From assembly GCF_009793335.1 (NCBI RefSeq), contig NZ_WING01000003.1, positions 62,001-126,000 on the forward strand: a DNA stretch of 64,000 nucleotides, given 5' to 3'. The notes under the pieces were generated by a model. It did no database searches. It was not told the origin of the DNA and saw only the letters and a program-made list of their open reading frames with translations. A program made the position numbers and the translations under genes. Positions 17,226-25,833 of the stretch are shown here, in pieces (positions within the stretch are counted from its first letter, which is position 1; the number at the start of each line of letters is the position of its first letter). The stretch is from Actinomadura sp. J1-007 (GTDB lineage Bacteria > Actinomycetota > Actinomycetes > Streptosporangiales > Streptosporangiaceae).

Positions 17226-17592
17226 TTTTCCGATCATAGGCCCAGGTAGAGGGCCCGTACGAACCCAGCCCGCGGGCCCTGCGCCACCCCTGGCGACGAG
17301 CCGTTCACGGCTCCGCCGCTCATCGCTCACATGGCCGACGGTGTGCGCGTGACGGGTGACGCGGCCGACAACGGGCCCCGTTCGAGGAGCGTGATCGACG
17401 TTGCCGGAAAAGGGTTGGACGGGATGAGGATCGGGCTTGTAGCTTGCAGTCGTCCGTGACGCCGCCCGAGGAGGTGAGACCCATGAACGCTGTAGCGATG
17501 TGGGTGCTCCCCCTTCCGGTCACGGACGGGCGATTGACATAGGTGTCGCCGGGAGCGCCCCGCCAACAAGGCACTCCCGAAAGGCAACACCT
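17226..17592. other. Intergenic region, no gene recognised
   Basis: The 367 bases between the two-domain VOC gene and rox contain only short frames without recognisable motifs. A GAGGAGGTGAG ribosome-like site precedes an 18-codon frame at about 17483. No rifampicin-associated element (a 19-bp palindrome described upstream of rif-inducible genes) was found by eye. Confidence 0.4.
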
Positions 17593-19146
17593 ATGCACTC
17601 TCCGCAGTTCACCGCCGAGCCGTCGTCGAACGACACGGTCGAGCGCGACTCCACAGCGGGCGACGTCCCCGAAACCCGGTCGCGGACCTCCGGCACCGAT
17701 CGCACTCCCCTCGTATTCGACGTGATCATCGCCGGGTGCGGGCCGACCGGTGCGATGCTGGCCGCCGAACTACGGCTGCACGGCGTGCGGGTACTCGTTC
17801 TGGAGAAGGAGACCGAGCCCAAGTCGTTCGTCCGCATAGTCGGCCTGCACATCCGCAGTCTCGAACTGATGGCGATGCGCGGGCTGCTGGACCGCGTTCT
17901 CCCACACGGAAGGAAGCGTCCGGCCGCCGGCTTCTTCGCCGCCATCGCCAAGCCCGCGCCCAAGGACCTGGATTCCGCGCACGCCTACCTGCTGGGCATC
18001 CGCCAGCCGGTCATCGAACGCCTGCTTGAAGAACACGCGTCCGAACTCGGGGCGCAGGTCCGGCACGGTTGCGCCGTGGCCGGCTTCGCGCAGGACGACG
18101 AGGGCGTGACCGTCGAACTGTCCGACGGCGAACGGCTGCGTTCGCGCTACCTCGTCGGCTGTGACGGCGCGCGCAGTACGGTGCGCAAACTGCTCGGCGT
18201 CGGCTTCCCCGGCGAGCCCTCGCGTACCGACACGCTGATGGGCGAGATGAAAGTGGGAGTGCCGCAGGAGGAGATCGCCGCCAAAGTCGCCGAACTCAAA
18301 GAGACCCATCAGCGATTCTGGCTCCGGCCCTTCGGCGAAGGCGTCTACAGCGTCGTGGTCCCCGCCGCGGGAGTCAGCGACCGCACGGAACCGCCCACCC
18401 TTGAGGATTTCAAACAACAGTTGCGCGCCATCGCCGGAACCGATTTCGGCGTGCACTCCCCGCGCTGGCTGTCCCGTTTCGGCGACGCGACCCGGCTGGC
18501 CGAACGTTACCGGGTCGGCCGGGTGCTGCTGGCCGGCGACGCGGCGCACATCCACCCGCCCACCGGCGGACAGGGCCTCAATCTGGGCGTTCAGGACGCG
18601 TTCAACCTCGGCTGGAAACTGGCCGCGCAGATCCGCGGCTGGGCGCCGGAAACACTCCTGGACACCTATCACGCCGAACGCCATCCGGTCGCCGAGGACG
18701 TGCTCGACAACACACGCGCCCAGATGGAACTGTCGTCCACCGAACCGGGCCCGCAGGCCGTGCGCAGGCTGCTCACCGAACTGATGGACTTCGACGAGGT
18801 GAACCGCCACCTGATCGAGAAGATCACCGCGACCGGCATCCGCTACGACTTCGGCGAAGGACCCGACCTGCTCGGCCGCCGCCTGCGCGACATCGACGTG
18901 AAACAGGGCCGCCTCTACGACCTGATGCACCGCGGCCGCGGCCTGCTGCTGGACCGCACCGAACGCCTGACCGTCGGCGGCTGGTCGGACCGGGTCGACT
19001 ACCTCGCCGATCCCACTGCGGCACTGGACGTTCCGTGCCTCCTGCTCCGTCCCGACGGCCACGTCGCCTGGATCGGCGACGACCAGCGGGACCTGGACGA
19101 CCACCTCTCCCGCTGGTTCGGCAAGCCCCGGCGTGACTTCGCCTGA
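17593..19146 (+). CDS. rox: Rifampicin monooxygenase (FAD-dependent)
   Basis: 517 residues. The FAD motif is DVIIAGCGPTGAMLAAELRL. It is followed by VRIVGLHIRSLELMAMRGLLDR, the DG motif LVGCDGARSTVRKLLGVGFPG and the GD motif VLLAGDAAHIHPPTGGQGLN. Nearly every segment, including FGVHSPRWLSRFGDATRLAERY and WKLAAQIRGWAPE, matches what I know of Streptomyces Rox, which hydroxylates and opens the rifamycin naphthoquinone. It has an N-terminal extension of about 45 residues rich in Ser/Thr/Arg that Rox lacks; no better internal start exists. Confers rifamycin resistance if the activity is conserved. Confidence 0.82.
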   Translation: MHSPQFTAEPSSNDTVERDSTAGDVPETRSRTSGTDRTPLVFDVIIAGCGPTGAMLAAELRLHGVRVLVLEKETEPKSFVRIVGLHIRSLELMAMRGLLDRVLPHGRKRPAAGFFAAIAKPAPKDLDSAHAYLLGIRQPVIERLLEEHASELGAQVRHGCAVAGFAQDDEGVTVELSDGERLRSRYLVGCDGARSTVRKLLGVGFPGEPSRTDTLMGEMKVGVPQEEIAAKVAELKETHQRFWLRPFGEGVYSVVVPAAGVSDRTEPPTLEDFKQQLRAIAGTDFGVHSPRWLSRFGDATRLAERYRVGRVLLAGDAAHIHPPTGGQGLNLGVQDAFNLGWKLAAQIRGWAPETLLDTYHAERHPVAEDVLDNTRAQMELSSTEPGPQAVRRLLTELMDFDEVNRHLIEKITATGIRYDFGEGPDLLGRRLRDIDVKQGRLYDLMHRGRGLLLDRTERLTVGGWSDRVDYLADPTAALDVPCLLLRPDGHVAWIGDDQRDLDDHLSRWFGKPRRDFA

Positions 19147-19263
19147 GCAACCGAAAAGGCCCGTGAGGCACAGCGACTGACCAACGGAAGCATCAGCCGT
19201 GGTGCTCTACCGCCAGGCTCGGCGTACGAGGTGGCGGAAGAGCACCACGGGGATGCTGCCTGG

Positions 19264-19903
19264 TCAGTAGGCGATGCCGATGGTCTGTTCCGTTGTGGCG
19301 GGTCTTGGATGAAGGCCAGGACGGCGTGGGCCAGGTCGGAGCGGGAGATCTGATGGCCCTTGGGCAGGTTGGCTTCGAGGCCTGACGGTAGGAGTTGCGG
19401 CCACGGCCGTTGGTCAGGCGCGGCGGGCGAACGATCGTCCACGCAAGGGCGCTGGCGCGGATCTCGGCCTCCATGGTCGCCAGATCGGCGTAGACAGGGG
19501 CGAATGCCGCCTTGATCAAGGGAATGAAGAGCTTGCGGCCCAGGAAGGGCTCATCGGGAGGAACGGGACCCACCGGCGCGGCGCTGACGGCCACGAAACG
19601 CCGGGTGCCGGACTCGGTCAGGGCCTTGATGATGTGCCGGGTCAGCGTAGTGGTGATCGCGGCGCGGGCTTGGCGGGACGTGTTCGGTCCCAGCGCGGAG
19701 GCCGCGGCGTCGTGGTCGGCCAAGGCAGCGGCGAGGGCCGTCGGATCGTCGAGCGGCTGCGTCGACACCGTCAGGGCGGGATGGTCGATCGACAGCTTCG
19801 ACGGATCGCGGACGAACGCGGTCACCTGGTGACCGCCGTCCAGGGCCTGCTGAAGGACGCACCGCCCCGTCCGGCCGGTGGCCCCGAACACGGCGAGCCT
19901 CAT
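19264..19903 (-). pseudogene. NmrA-like NAD(P)-binding protein, two frameshifts
   Basis: The N-terminus is an atypical SDR: RLAVFGATGRTGRCVLQQAL, then TAFVRDPSKL, FVAVSAAPVG and WTIVRPPRLT. Near 19390 the frame changes to SGLEANLPKGHQISRSDLAHAVLAFIQDP. Near 19300 it changes again to ATTEQTIGIAY and a stop at 19264-19266. All three pieces fit one NAD(P)H-binding protein of about 212 residues. Its ATG overlaps the stop of the upstream methyltransferase (ATGA), so they form an operon. Likely a redox sensor or isoflavone-reductase-like enzyme. Confidence 0.7.
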
Positions 19904-20583
19904 GACGAGCCCGCCTTGGTGCCGGAGATGAGGAGCATCGGATCGGCGGGTGTGCGTTCGACGCGCGAATCGGTGAACGCAAGCGGTGCGACGAGCTTGC
20001 GCGCATCGTCCAGATCAAGCCCTTGACCTGCGATATAGGTACGGAACCCCATCAGGGCGGGAGCACGCAGGGGGCGAGGGGTCCTGAACCGCGCCACGAA
20101 CGACCGGGCATCACGCAACGTGCACCCGCGATCGACCTCCACGACCAGGAGCAGGCCGCCAGGACGCAGGACGCGGAGCATCTCGGCGACGCCCTTGGCC
20201 TGGTCGGGCCAGTGCTTGATGGACCCGATGCTGACGGCGGCGTCGAAACGGTCGGCGGGAAAGGAGAGGTCAAGCGCCGACCCCGCCTGAAAGCTGACAT
20301 TGGGCTGGTGCCGAGCACGCTGCGCGGCCCGGCTCACCTGCTCGCGGGACAGGTCCACGCCGGTGATGCGCAGAGCGGGAGCGGCCTCGGCGAGCCGTAC
20401 GGCGAACTGACCACCGCCGGAACCGACCTCCAGAACCGAACCGCCAGCAGGGACCGCGGCGACGATGTCCTCGACGAGAGACGCCGTGCCGGCCAGCACG
20501 GCATCGGCGATGAAACGGTCGTAGAACCAGGAGTCGATGCGGGTGTAGCGCCGGGTGATGTTCGTCAAGATCATGTGACCCAT
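19900..20583 (-). CDS. Class I SAM-dependent methyltransferase
   Basis: About 227 residues. Motif I is VLEVGSGGGQFAVRLAEAAP, motif II ITGVDLSREQV, then AGSALDLSFPADRFDAAVSIGSIKHWPD (motif IV) and EMLRVLRPGGLLLVVEVDRG (motif VI). The N-terminus (ILTNITRRYTRIDSWFYDRFI) is seen in UbiE-like methyltransferases. Two ATGs nine bases apart could be the start. The stop overlaps the start of the NmrA-like gene. Substrate unknown. Confidence 0.82.
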   Translation of the reverse strand: MGHMILTNITRRYTRIDSWFYDRFIADAVLAGTASLVEDIVAAVPAGGSVLEVGSGGGQFAVRLAEAAPALRITGVDLSREQVSRAAQRARHQPNVSFQAGSALDLSFPADRFDAAVSIGSIKHWPDQAKGVAEMLRVLRPGGLLLVVEVDRGCTLRDARSFVARFRTPRPLRAPALMGFRTYIAGQGLDLDDARKLVAPLAFTDSRVERTPADPMLLISGTKAGSS

Positions 20584-21483
20584 ACCGTCCGCTGCTCGCT
20601 CTTGCCGCGACAGTACCAACAAGATCATCAAGCCCCGCTGGGCCCCCTCCCCCCAACCCCCTTCCCGCCAACCTCCCACCTCCACCAGGCCCCCGAACCG
20701 AACCGGACACCTCTGCACCCCAGGGCCATCTGCCCCGCAGGCAACGGCGCGTCCCCAGGTAACCCTCGTCACCGCATAAAAGGAACCGGTGCGCTCGCCT
20801 GGTCCTCGGAACGGCAGGGGTTGAAGGCCGGGAAAGCGCGGGTGAGGATGGCCTGAGGTGCCGGGTGGTTTCCCGGCGAAGTGTTGGAGGCGCTGCTGGT
20901 GAACGCCGCAACTCTGCGGCGCGCCTTGGCATGCGCGCCAGACGCCGACCACTTCGCTTCGCCCACCGGCTGACCTGCTGGCTCGCGGTGGGCGCGTCCC
21001 GCTATGGGAGACCACCGCAGTGCCTGAAAACTCCTGCGCTGACCACGTCCGAACGGGCCGAACCCGCCCGGACGCATTCCACATGCACGCCGCGGTAGCG
21101 GCCGCATCCACCCGCAATCCGCGCCCGCCGTACCCGCCGGGTGCCGTCCGGCCACCGTCACGTTCCCACCTGGCCTCGGTGCTGTCGGCGCATGATCTGC
21201 TGGCGTCCCTGCTCTTTGCGGGGTCCTCCCGCGGCTGCGGACGCCGTCCACCCGTCTTCCTGCCGCTGCACCACCACGGGCACGGCCGCCTCTGCTGGCC
21301 GACCCTCGGCATATACGCGCTGACGATCACCTCCCCGCTCATTGCCGGACGACGCAAGCGACCAACCCGCGCCCCAAACGCCACCCCGGCCGACGATTCG
21401 TCCCCATGAAGCACGCGGCTCCAACGCCCTGGCACCACCCGTACGGAACCGCGCCGATCAAAGACAGGGACCGCGTGCACAAC
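20584..21483. other. Intergenic region, no gene recognised
   Basis: About 900 bases without a convincing gene. Long frames exist on both strands, but they are arginine/proline-rich, show no motif, and have no ribosome site in place. The stretch may hold a decayed gene, but nothing was identified. Confidence 0.4.
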
Positions 21484-22116
21484 ATGACCGAATCGATCCT
21501 CTCTGGCCTCGCCGCCGGCTACGCGCTCGCGCTTCCCATCGGCGCCATCGCGGCGCTGATGGTGAGCCTGGCCGCTCACACCTCACTTCGTGTGGGCATC
21601 GCAGCGGCCCTGGGCATCGCCACCGCGGACGGCCTCTACGCGCTGACAGCGGTCCTGGGCGGCGCAGCCGCCGCGCACCTGGTCGAACCCATTACCCAGC
21701 CCCTGAAATGGCTCGCCGCCCTAGTGCTCTCCACCCTGGCCGTCCGCATCGCCATAACGACCTTCCGACGCCGCCAGGAAAGCAGCGCCCAAGCGCCGAT
21801 CCACCCCGCCGTCCTGACCCGCTCCGCAGGCGCCTACGCCGGCTTCCTCGGGATGACGCTGCTCAACCCGTACACGATCATCTACTTCACCAGCCTCGTG
21901 CTCAGCCGCGACGACACCGCCAACGTCACCGCCGCCACCCAGTGCGGTTACATCGCAGCGATCTTCACCGCATCGGCCAGCTGGTTCGTCCTGCTGGCCG
22001 TCAGCGGGGCCATGCTGGGACGGTTCATCACAGGGCACCGCGGCCGCGTCGTAACGGGCCTCGTTTCCAGCCTGGCCATCGGCGCACTAGCAGCGAACGC
22101 ACTCCTATCGGCATGA
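21484..22116 (+). CDS. LysE family translocator
   Basis: 210 residues with six predicted helices. It begins SILSGLAAGYALALPIGAIA, corresponding to the LysE N-terminal GxxxGxxxPGP-type helix, has YAGFLGMTLLNPYTIIYFTSL, the conserved central NP-containing helix of LysE/RhtB exporters, and ends with two further helices. Such proteins export amino acids or related small molecules. An ATG at MTESILSG fits the family; the GTG three codons upstream is possible. A long hairpin follows the gene. Confidence 0.85.
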   Translation: MTESILSGLAAGYALALPIGAIAALMVSLAAHTSLRVGIAAALGIATADGLYALTAVLGGAAAAHLVEPITQPLKWLAALVLSTLAVRIAITTFRRRQESSAQAPIHPAVLTRSAGAYAGFLGMTLLNPYTIIYFTSLVLSRDDTANVTAATQCGYIAAIFTASASWFVLLAVSGAMLGRFITGHRGRVVTGLVSSLAIGALAANALLSA

Positions 22117-22286
22117 CCCCTCTGCTCGCGCGCCACACCGGTCGCCGTCCGTTCGGGACGGTCAGCCCCTGCCCGCACTCGCTAGAACGGCTCCCTAACC
22201 AACACGGCTCGACTGCAACAGGCCCCATCAGCGCCAACGCCGCACGCCGTGACGAAGGCCCAACGCTCGCAGGAGGCGCCAACGGG

Positions 22287-22327
22287 CGGGGCGGTGCGGC
22301 GGGCCGTGACCCCGCAGCACCGCCCCG
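22287..22327. terminator. Convergent terminator hairpin
   Basis: CGGGGCGGTGC (22287-22297) and GCACCGCCCCG (22317-22327) pair perfectly over 11 bp around a 19-base GC-rich loop. The hairpin lies between the stops of the LysE gene and the convergent NAD(P)-binding gene and can serve both. Confidence 0.7.
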
Positions 22328-22344
22328 GCCTTCTCCCCCGATCG

Positions 22345-23202
22345 TCAGGCGGCTGGGGCCAGTTCAGCCGCGTGGTCGGCCGCCCACTGCGCGAGCGTGC
22401 GGCCCTTTCTGCCGGTGACCTGTTCGAACGTGGGTGAGACCGATGGGGGTTCCTCGGCGTACTCGGCCTGGTAGCCCAAGATGAAGTCGGCGACCTCCGC
22501 TGGGAGCCCGGCCTCGATGTAGGCGTGGCGGGCCTGCCCGTACGTCAGTCCCTCGAACGCGATCGCACGGCCGAGCCCGGTGCCGATCGCCTCCACCTGC
22601 TCCCGGTGCGTGAGCGCCTCCGGTCCCGTCAGGTCGTACGCCCGGCCCGCGTGCCCGTCCTCCAGCAGGGCGATCGTGGCGACCTCGGCGATGTCGGCCT
22701 CGTGGATCGGCACGCCGACGCCGTCGGGATAGGCATTGCGGACGACGTTCTCCGTGCGGATGGACTCGGCCCAGAAGTCGAGCTTGTTGATGGCGAACTC
22801 GCCGGGCCGTACGTGGGTCCAAGCGGCTCCGGACTTCTCGACGAGCTCCTCCACCGCCCGCAGCGTCGCGTAGAAGCCGGCCCGTCGGCTCGTGATGCCA
22901 GAGCTGGTCAGCGACACGATCCGGCTGACCCCTGCCGCCGCGGCGCGGTTGACGAACGCCTCCGCCGGGCCGGTCGCGTCCTCTGGGCCGAATATGCCCG
23001 GGATCAGGAACACGCCCTGCACACCGTCGAACGCCAGGTCGCCCGGACGGTTCAGGTCGCCCTTGACGACGTCGACACCGTCGGGCAGCCCGGCCATCTG
23101 CGGGTTGCGGGTGAGCGCCCGCACCGGCCGTCCGGCCTCGACGAGCCGATCGACCACGTGCCTGCCCACGGTGCCGGTCGCTCCAGTAACCAGGATGGTC
23201 AT
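22345..23202 (-). CDS. NmrA/SDR-type NAD(P)H-binding oxidoreductase
   Basis: 285 residues of the atypical SDR fold: TILVTGATGTVGRHVVDRL (Rossmann GxxGxxG), ALTRNPQMAGLPDGVDVVKGDL, then AWTHVRPGEFAINKL and a C-terminal region to AQWAADHAAEL. It belongs to the NAD(P)H:quinone-oxidoreductase-type group (QorB-like). AGAGAGG lies seven bases before ATG. It is a single gene; no regulator is adjacent. Confidence 0.85.
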   Translation of the reverse strand: MTILVTGATGTVGRHVVDRLVEAGRPVRALTRNPQMAGLPDGVDVVKGDLNRPGDLAFDGVQGVFLIPGIFGPEDATGPAEAFVNRAAAAGVSRIVSLTSSGITSRRAGFYATLRAVEELVEKSGAAWTHVRPGEFAINKLDFWAESIRTENVVRNAYPDGVGVPIHEADIAEVATIALLEDGHAGRAYDLTGPEALTHREQVEAIGTGLGRAIAFEGLTYGQARHAYIEAGLPAEVADFILGYQAEYAEEPPSVSPTFEQVTGRKGRTLAQWAADHAAELAPAA

Positions 23203-23432
23203 GGACAAACCTCTCTCTGTGGAACGAACGATGGGTGCGGGCCCGCTGCCAAGGACGGTAGGGCGGATCCGGCCGACTCCGCATATAGAACGTTCCCACC
23301 TGGGCATTCGTGGGGACGTGCCAGGCGCCGATGACTTGTGTCGGGCAGACATCGCGCCCCTCCAGGCTCCGCGTCTCGTTCCAGAACATCGCGTCCGGAG
23401 TGCGGACAGAGATCGGGGCGCCCGCCGTCGGG

Positions 23433-23831
23433 TCAGGTCGGGCCGAGACGTGCCGCTACGAGATGGATCAGGTTCCAGCCGTCGAGGTCGACAGGGGCGT
23501 CGAACGTCGCGCCGCACGCCAATGCCTCGTCCAGCAGCGCGCGGACGGTTCCGGGCCGGTTGAGGTTCAGGTAGGTGTCGGGCCTGCCCTGCCCGGTGAG
23601 ACGCAGGACGGCGCCCGAGTGCAAGGATCCGTCGGGAACGAGCCGTCCCGGCCCGTTCTCGAAGACGAACCGGATCTTCCCGCGCTCGCCCTCGCGCCAG
23701 ATCGCGAGTGTCTCCGCGCAGTCGTATCCCGGACTGCCCGTCTCATCCGTCCCACGCGCGTGCCGATGCCCGACCCGCCAGCGGTAGACCTCGTCACCGA
23801 TCAGCAGACGGCGGCTTCTACCGGCTCCCAT
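23433..23831 (-). CDS. Conserved hypothetical protein
   Basis: 132 residues, function not recognised. The opening LLIGDEVYRWRVGHRH and later LAIWREGERGKIRFVFENGPGRL and YLNLNRPGTVRALLDEAL suggest a small beta-rich cytoplasmic protein. No signal peptide or membrane helix. It faces the next hypothetical gene, with about 66 bases between starts. Confidence 0.55.
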   Translation of the reverse strand: MGAGRSRRLLIGDEVYRWRVGHRHARGTDETGSPGYDCAETLAIWREGERGKIRFVFENGPGRLVPDGSLHSGAVLRLTGQGRPDTYLNLNRPGTVRALLDEALACGATFDAPVDLDGWNLIHLVAARLGPT

Positions 23832-23897
23832 TCCGTCACCCTAGCCGGGGACAATCAGGGCGACATGACGTGAACACCTCGGCTCCGGAGACGGCAC

Positions 23898-24260
23898 ATG
23901 ACTTACGATGTGGCGATCTGGGAGGGCGAGCGTCCCTCCGACGATGCGATAGCCGGCATTGTCTTCCAGGCGCATATGGTCTTCCAGGCGCATATGGACG
24001 TGATGGACCTCAACGACGAACCGCCCACGCCGCGCATCCGCGCCTACGTCCACGCTCTCTTGGCGCGCTGGCCTGAAACCGGGAAAGCCGAAGAGGTTCC
24101 CTGGGCGATGAGTCCCCTGATGGACCAGGCCAACGGCCCGATCGCCTACCTCAACATGGTTCACAGCTTGGCCGACGAGGCCTCCGTGTTCGTCGCCGAG
24201 CTCGCCCAACAGCACGGCCTCGTCTGTTACGACCCACAGACCGAGAGTCTGCGCCCCTAA
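23898..24260 (+). CDS. Conserved hypothetical protein with internal tandem duplication
   Basis: 120 residues. The pattern TYDVAIWEGERPSDD at the N-terminus, PPTPRIRAYVHALLARWPE in the middle and a HGLVCYDPQTESLRP end is familiar from actinomycete hypothetical proteins of unknown role. A VFQAHM hexapeptide is duplicated in tandem by an 18-bp direct repeat. GGAG lies seven bases before ATG. Confidence 0.65.
   Translation: MTYDVAIWEGERPSDDAIAGIVFQAHMVFQAHMDVMDLNDEPPTPRIRAYVHALLARWPETGKAEEVPWAMSPLMDQANGPIAYLNMVHSLADEASVFVAELAQQHGLVCYDPQTESLRP
23961..23996 (+). repeat. 18-bp perfect tandem duplication inside a CDS
   Basis: GTCTTCCAGGCGCATATG occurs twice back to back, adding six residues (VFQAHM twice) without breaking the frame. 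It looks like a recent slippage or template-switch event. Confidence 0.95.
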
Positions 24261-24277
24261 CCCGCCACCCAGGCCTG

Positions 24278-25522
24278 TCAGCGGCCGCTGGTGCTTGCGC
24301 CGTCGGAGTACACCGAACCAGGGGTGGCTTTGAGACGGGCGGCGAGCAGTGCTGTGCCGGTCAGTGTCAGCACGGGCAGTATTAGCGCGTATTTCAGGCC
24401 CACCGTTCCGGCGAGGGCTCCGATCAGCGCCGGGGAGATGAAGAAGCCGGGCATCTGGCCCGCTTCCGAGACCGAGATCCCCTCGGTGGCCGTCACGTTC
24501 GGCTGCTGTGCGGCGAACCCGTCGATGATCGGGCTGGTACCCGCGATGCCGATCGCGAACACCGTCAGGCCGGCCATAGCGGCCACCGGCGTGCCGGCGA
24601 CGATGGCGAGCGCCAGCCCACCCGCCGCGAGGAGGGAGGTCCCCCGTAAGAGCACTCGCCGGTCGACGCGTGCGGTCAGCCTGTCACCGGCCAGCAGAGC
24701 CAGGACTCCCGCTACGGACATAACCGCGTAGCAAGCCCCGCCCAACGCCGCCCCCGCCCTGGCTTCGTCCGCGACGTACAGCGCACTCCACTGTGTGCTG
24801 ACGCTCATGACGAAGCCGGACAGGAACGACAGCAGGGCGATCAGGCGCAGTTGAGGGGTGAGACGATCGCGGATCCGCGTGCGGCGCGTCCCGCGGCGCG
24901 CCGGCGGAGGAGGCTCACCCGGCAGCCAGCGCCCAGTGATCAACAGAAGAACCCCCAGAACGGCACCGGTCACGGCGAACTGGATACCCGGCCGCAACCC
25001 GATCGCCGCCGCACCGGCCCCCAGACCCGCGCCTGCGAACACCGCGATGCTGAAGCAGGCGTTGAACGAGGCGAGCAGCGGCCTGCCATATCGCCGCTGT
25101 ACCTCCACGGCCTGTGCGCCCATCGGCGTCGCCATCAACTGGGCACACGAATACCAGCCGAGAAGGGCGGCCACGACGGCCGACAGGGTGGGGGCGAACC
25201 CGAGGAACGGAGCGCTCAGCACCACGCCCATGGCTCCGACCAGCGACATCCGGCGGGCGTTCACGCGGCCGACCAGAACGACCACCAGGCCCAGGGCGAC
25301 GACATCCCCGACCGCGGACACGCTGTTCGCCAGACCCCAACTGGCCTCGCCGGCGCCCACCCGTTCCCTGATCTCCGGAACGCGGGCACCCCAACCGCCG
25401 ACCATCAGGCCCATGATCACGTACAGCAGGCTCACTGCCAGACGGGCCCGTACCACTGGGGAACTGATCGGTCTCCGCGCACTGATCGCACGGGTCGGTG
25501 TCTCGCAGTGCGCCTCGTCCAC
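24278..25522 (-). CDS. MFS transporter
   Basis: 414 residues with about twelve hydrophobic helices. The first half has VSLLYVIMGLMVGGWGARVPEI and the second half SPIIDGFAAQQPNVT and a GAGLGAG-type turn. The pattern matches the FucP/YbjJ-like MFS subgroup seen in actinomycetes. A charged loop (GTRRTRIRDR) lies between halves. GTG start with GGAAGGGAT upstream. Substrate unknown. Confidence 0.82.
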   Translation of the reverse strand: MDEAHCETPTRAISARRPISSPVVRARLAVSLLYVIMGLMVGGWGARVPEIRERVGAGEASWGLANSVSAVGDVVALGLVVVLVGRVNARRMSLVGAMGVVLSAPFLGFAPTLSAVVAALLGWYSCAQLMATPMGAQAVEVQRRYGRPLLASFNACFSIAVFAGAGLGAGAAAIGLRPGIQFAVTGAVLGVLLLITGRWLPGEPPPPARRGTRRTRIRDRLTPQLRLIALLSFLSGFVMSVSTQWSALYVADEARAGAALGGACYAVMSVAGVLALLAGDRLTARVDRRVLLRGTSLLAAGGLALAIVAGTPVAAMAGLTVFAIGIAGTSPIIDGFAAQQPNVTATEGISVSEAGQMPGFFISPALIGALAGTVGLKYALILPVLTLTGTALLAARLKATPGSVYSDGASTSGR

Positions 25523-25833
25523 GGCGATCCCTTCCCGCGTACGGCCTGCCGGATCCAGGGATTAACACGGGCCTCAGCGGCCCGTCCAACCGCCGCAGAC
25601 CGGGGCCGCGACGGATAGGGCCAGCCGATCTAGTGCGGGGAGGGCTGGCGGTTCGGCAGCGCCCGGCTGCGACCGCGCGGGCGGGGGCGAGGGAGCGGGC
25701 GGGGGCGGACAATATGGCCGACCCGGCAGTCCCCTCAGGCGCATCGCGGTTGGTCGGCTGGGAGATTGTCGGCGGGGTTGGGAGGTACGGGGCCGTTCGA
25801 GTGCGTCTTCGCTTGGCCCGGGGCGGGGCGGGC
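25523..25833. other. Intergenic region with one hairpin
   Basis: No gene seen. ACGGGCC-TCAGC-GGCCCGT (25567-25585) forms a 7-bp hairpin that could terminate the leftward helicase transcript, although it is 250 bases from that stop. The rest is G-rich sequence without motifs. Confidence 0.4.

Noticed and set aside
17226..17592. Rifampicin-associated element upstream of rox
   Set aside because: No 19-bp palindrome of that kind was seen; a computed search would be decisive.
21023..21409. Frame upstream of the LysE gene
   Set aside because: Pro/Arg/Ser-rich with no hydrophobic pattern or homology; treated as noncoding.
19900..21579. Methyltransferase extended upstream to about 560 residues
   Set aside because: The extra 330 residues are low-complexity and lack a family match; the usual start lies at the IL-TNITRRY region.
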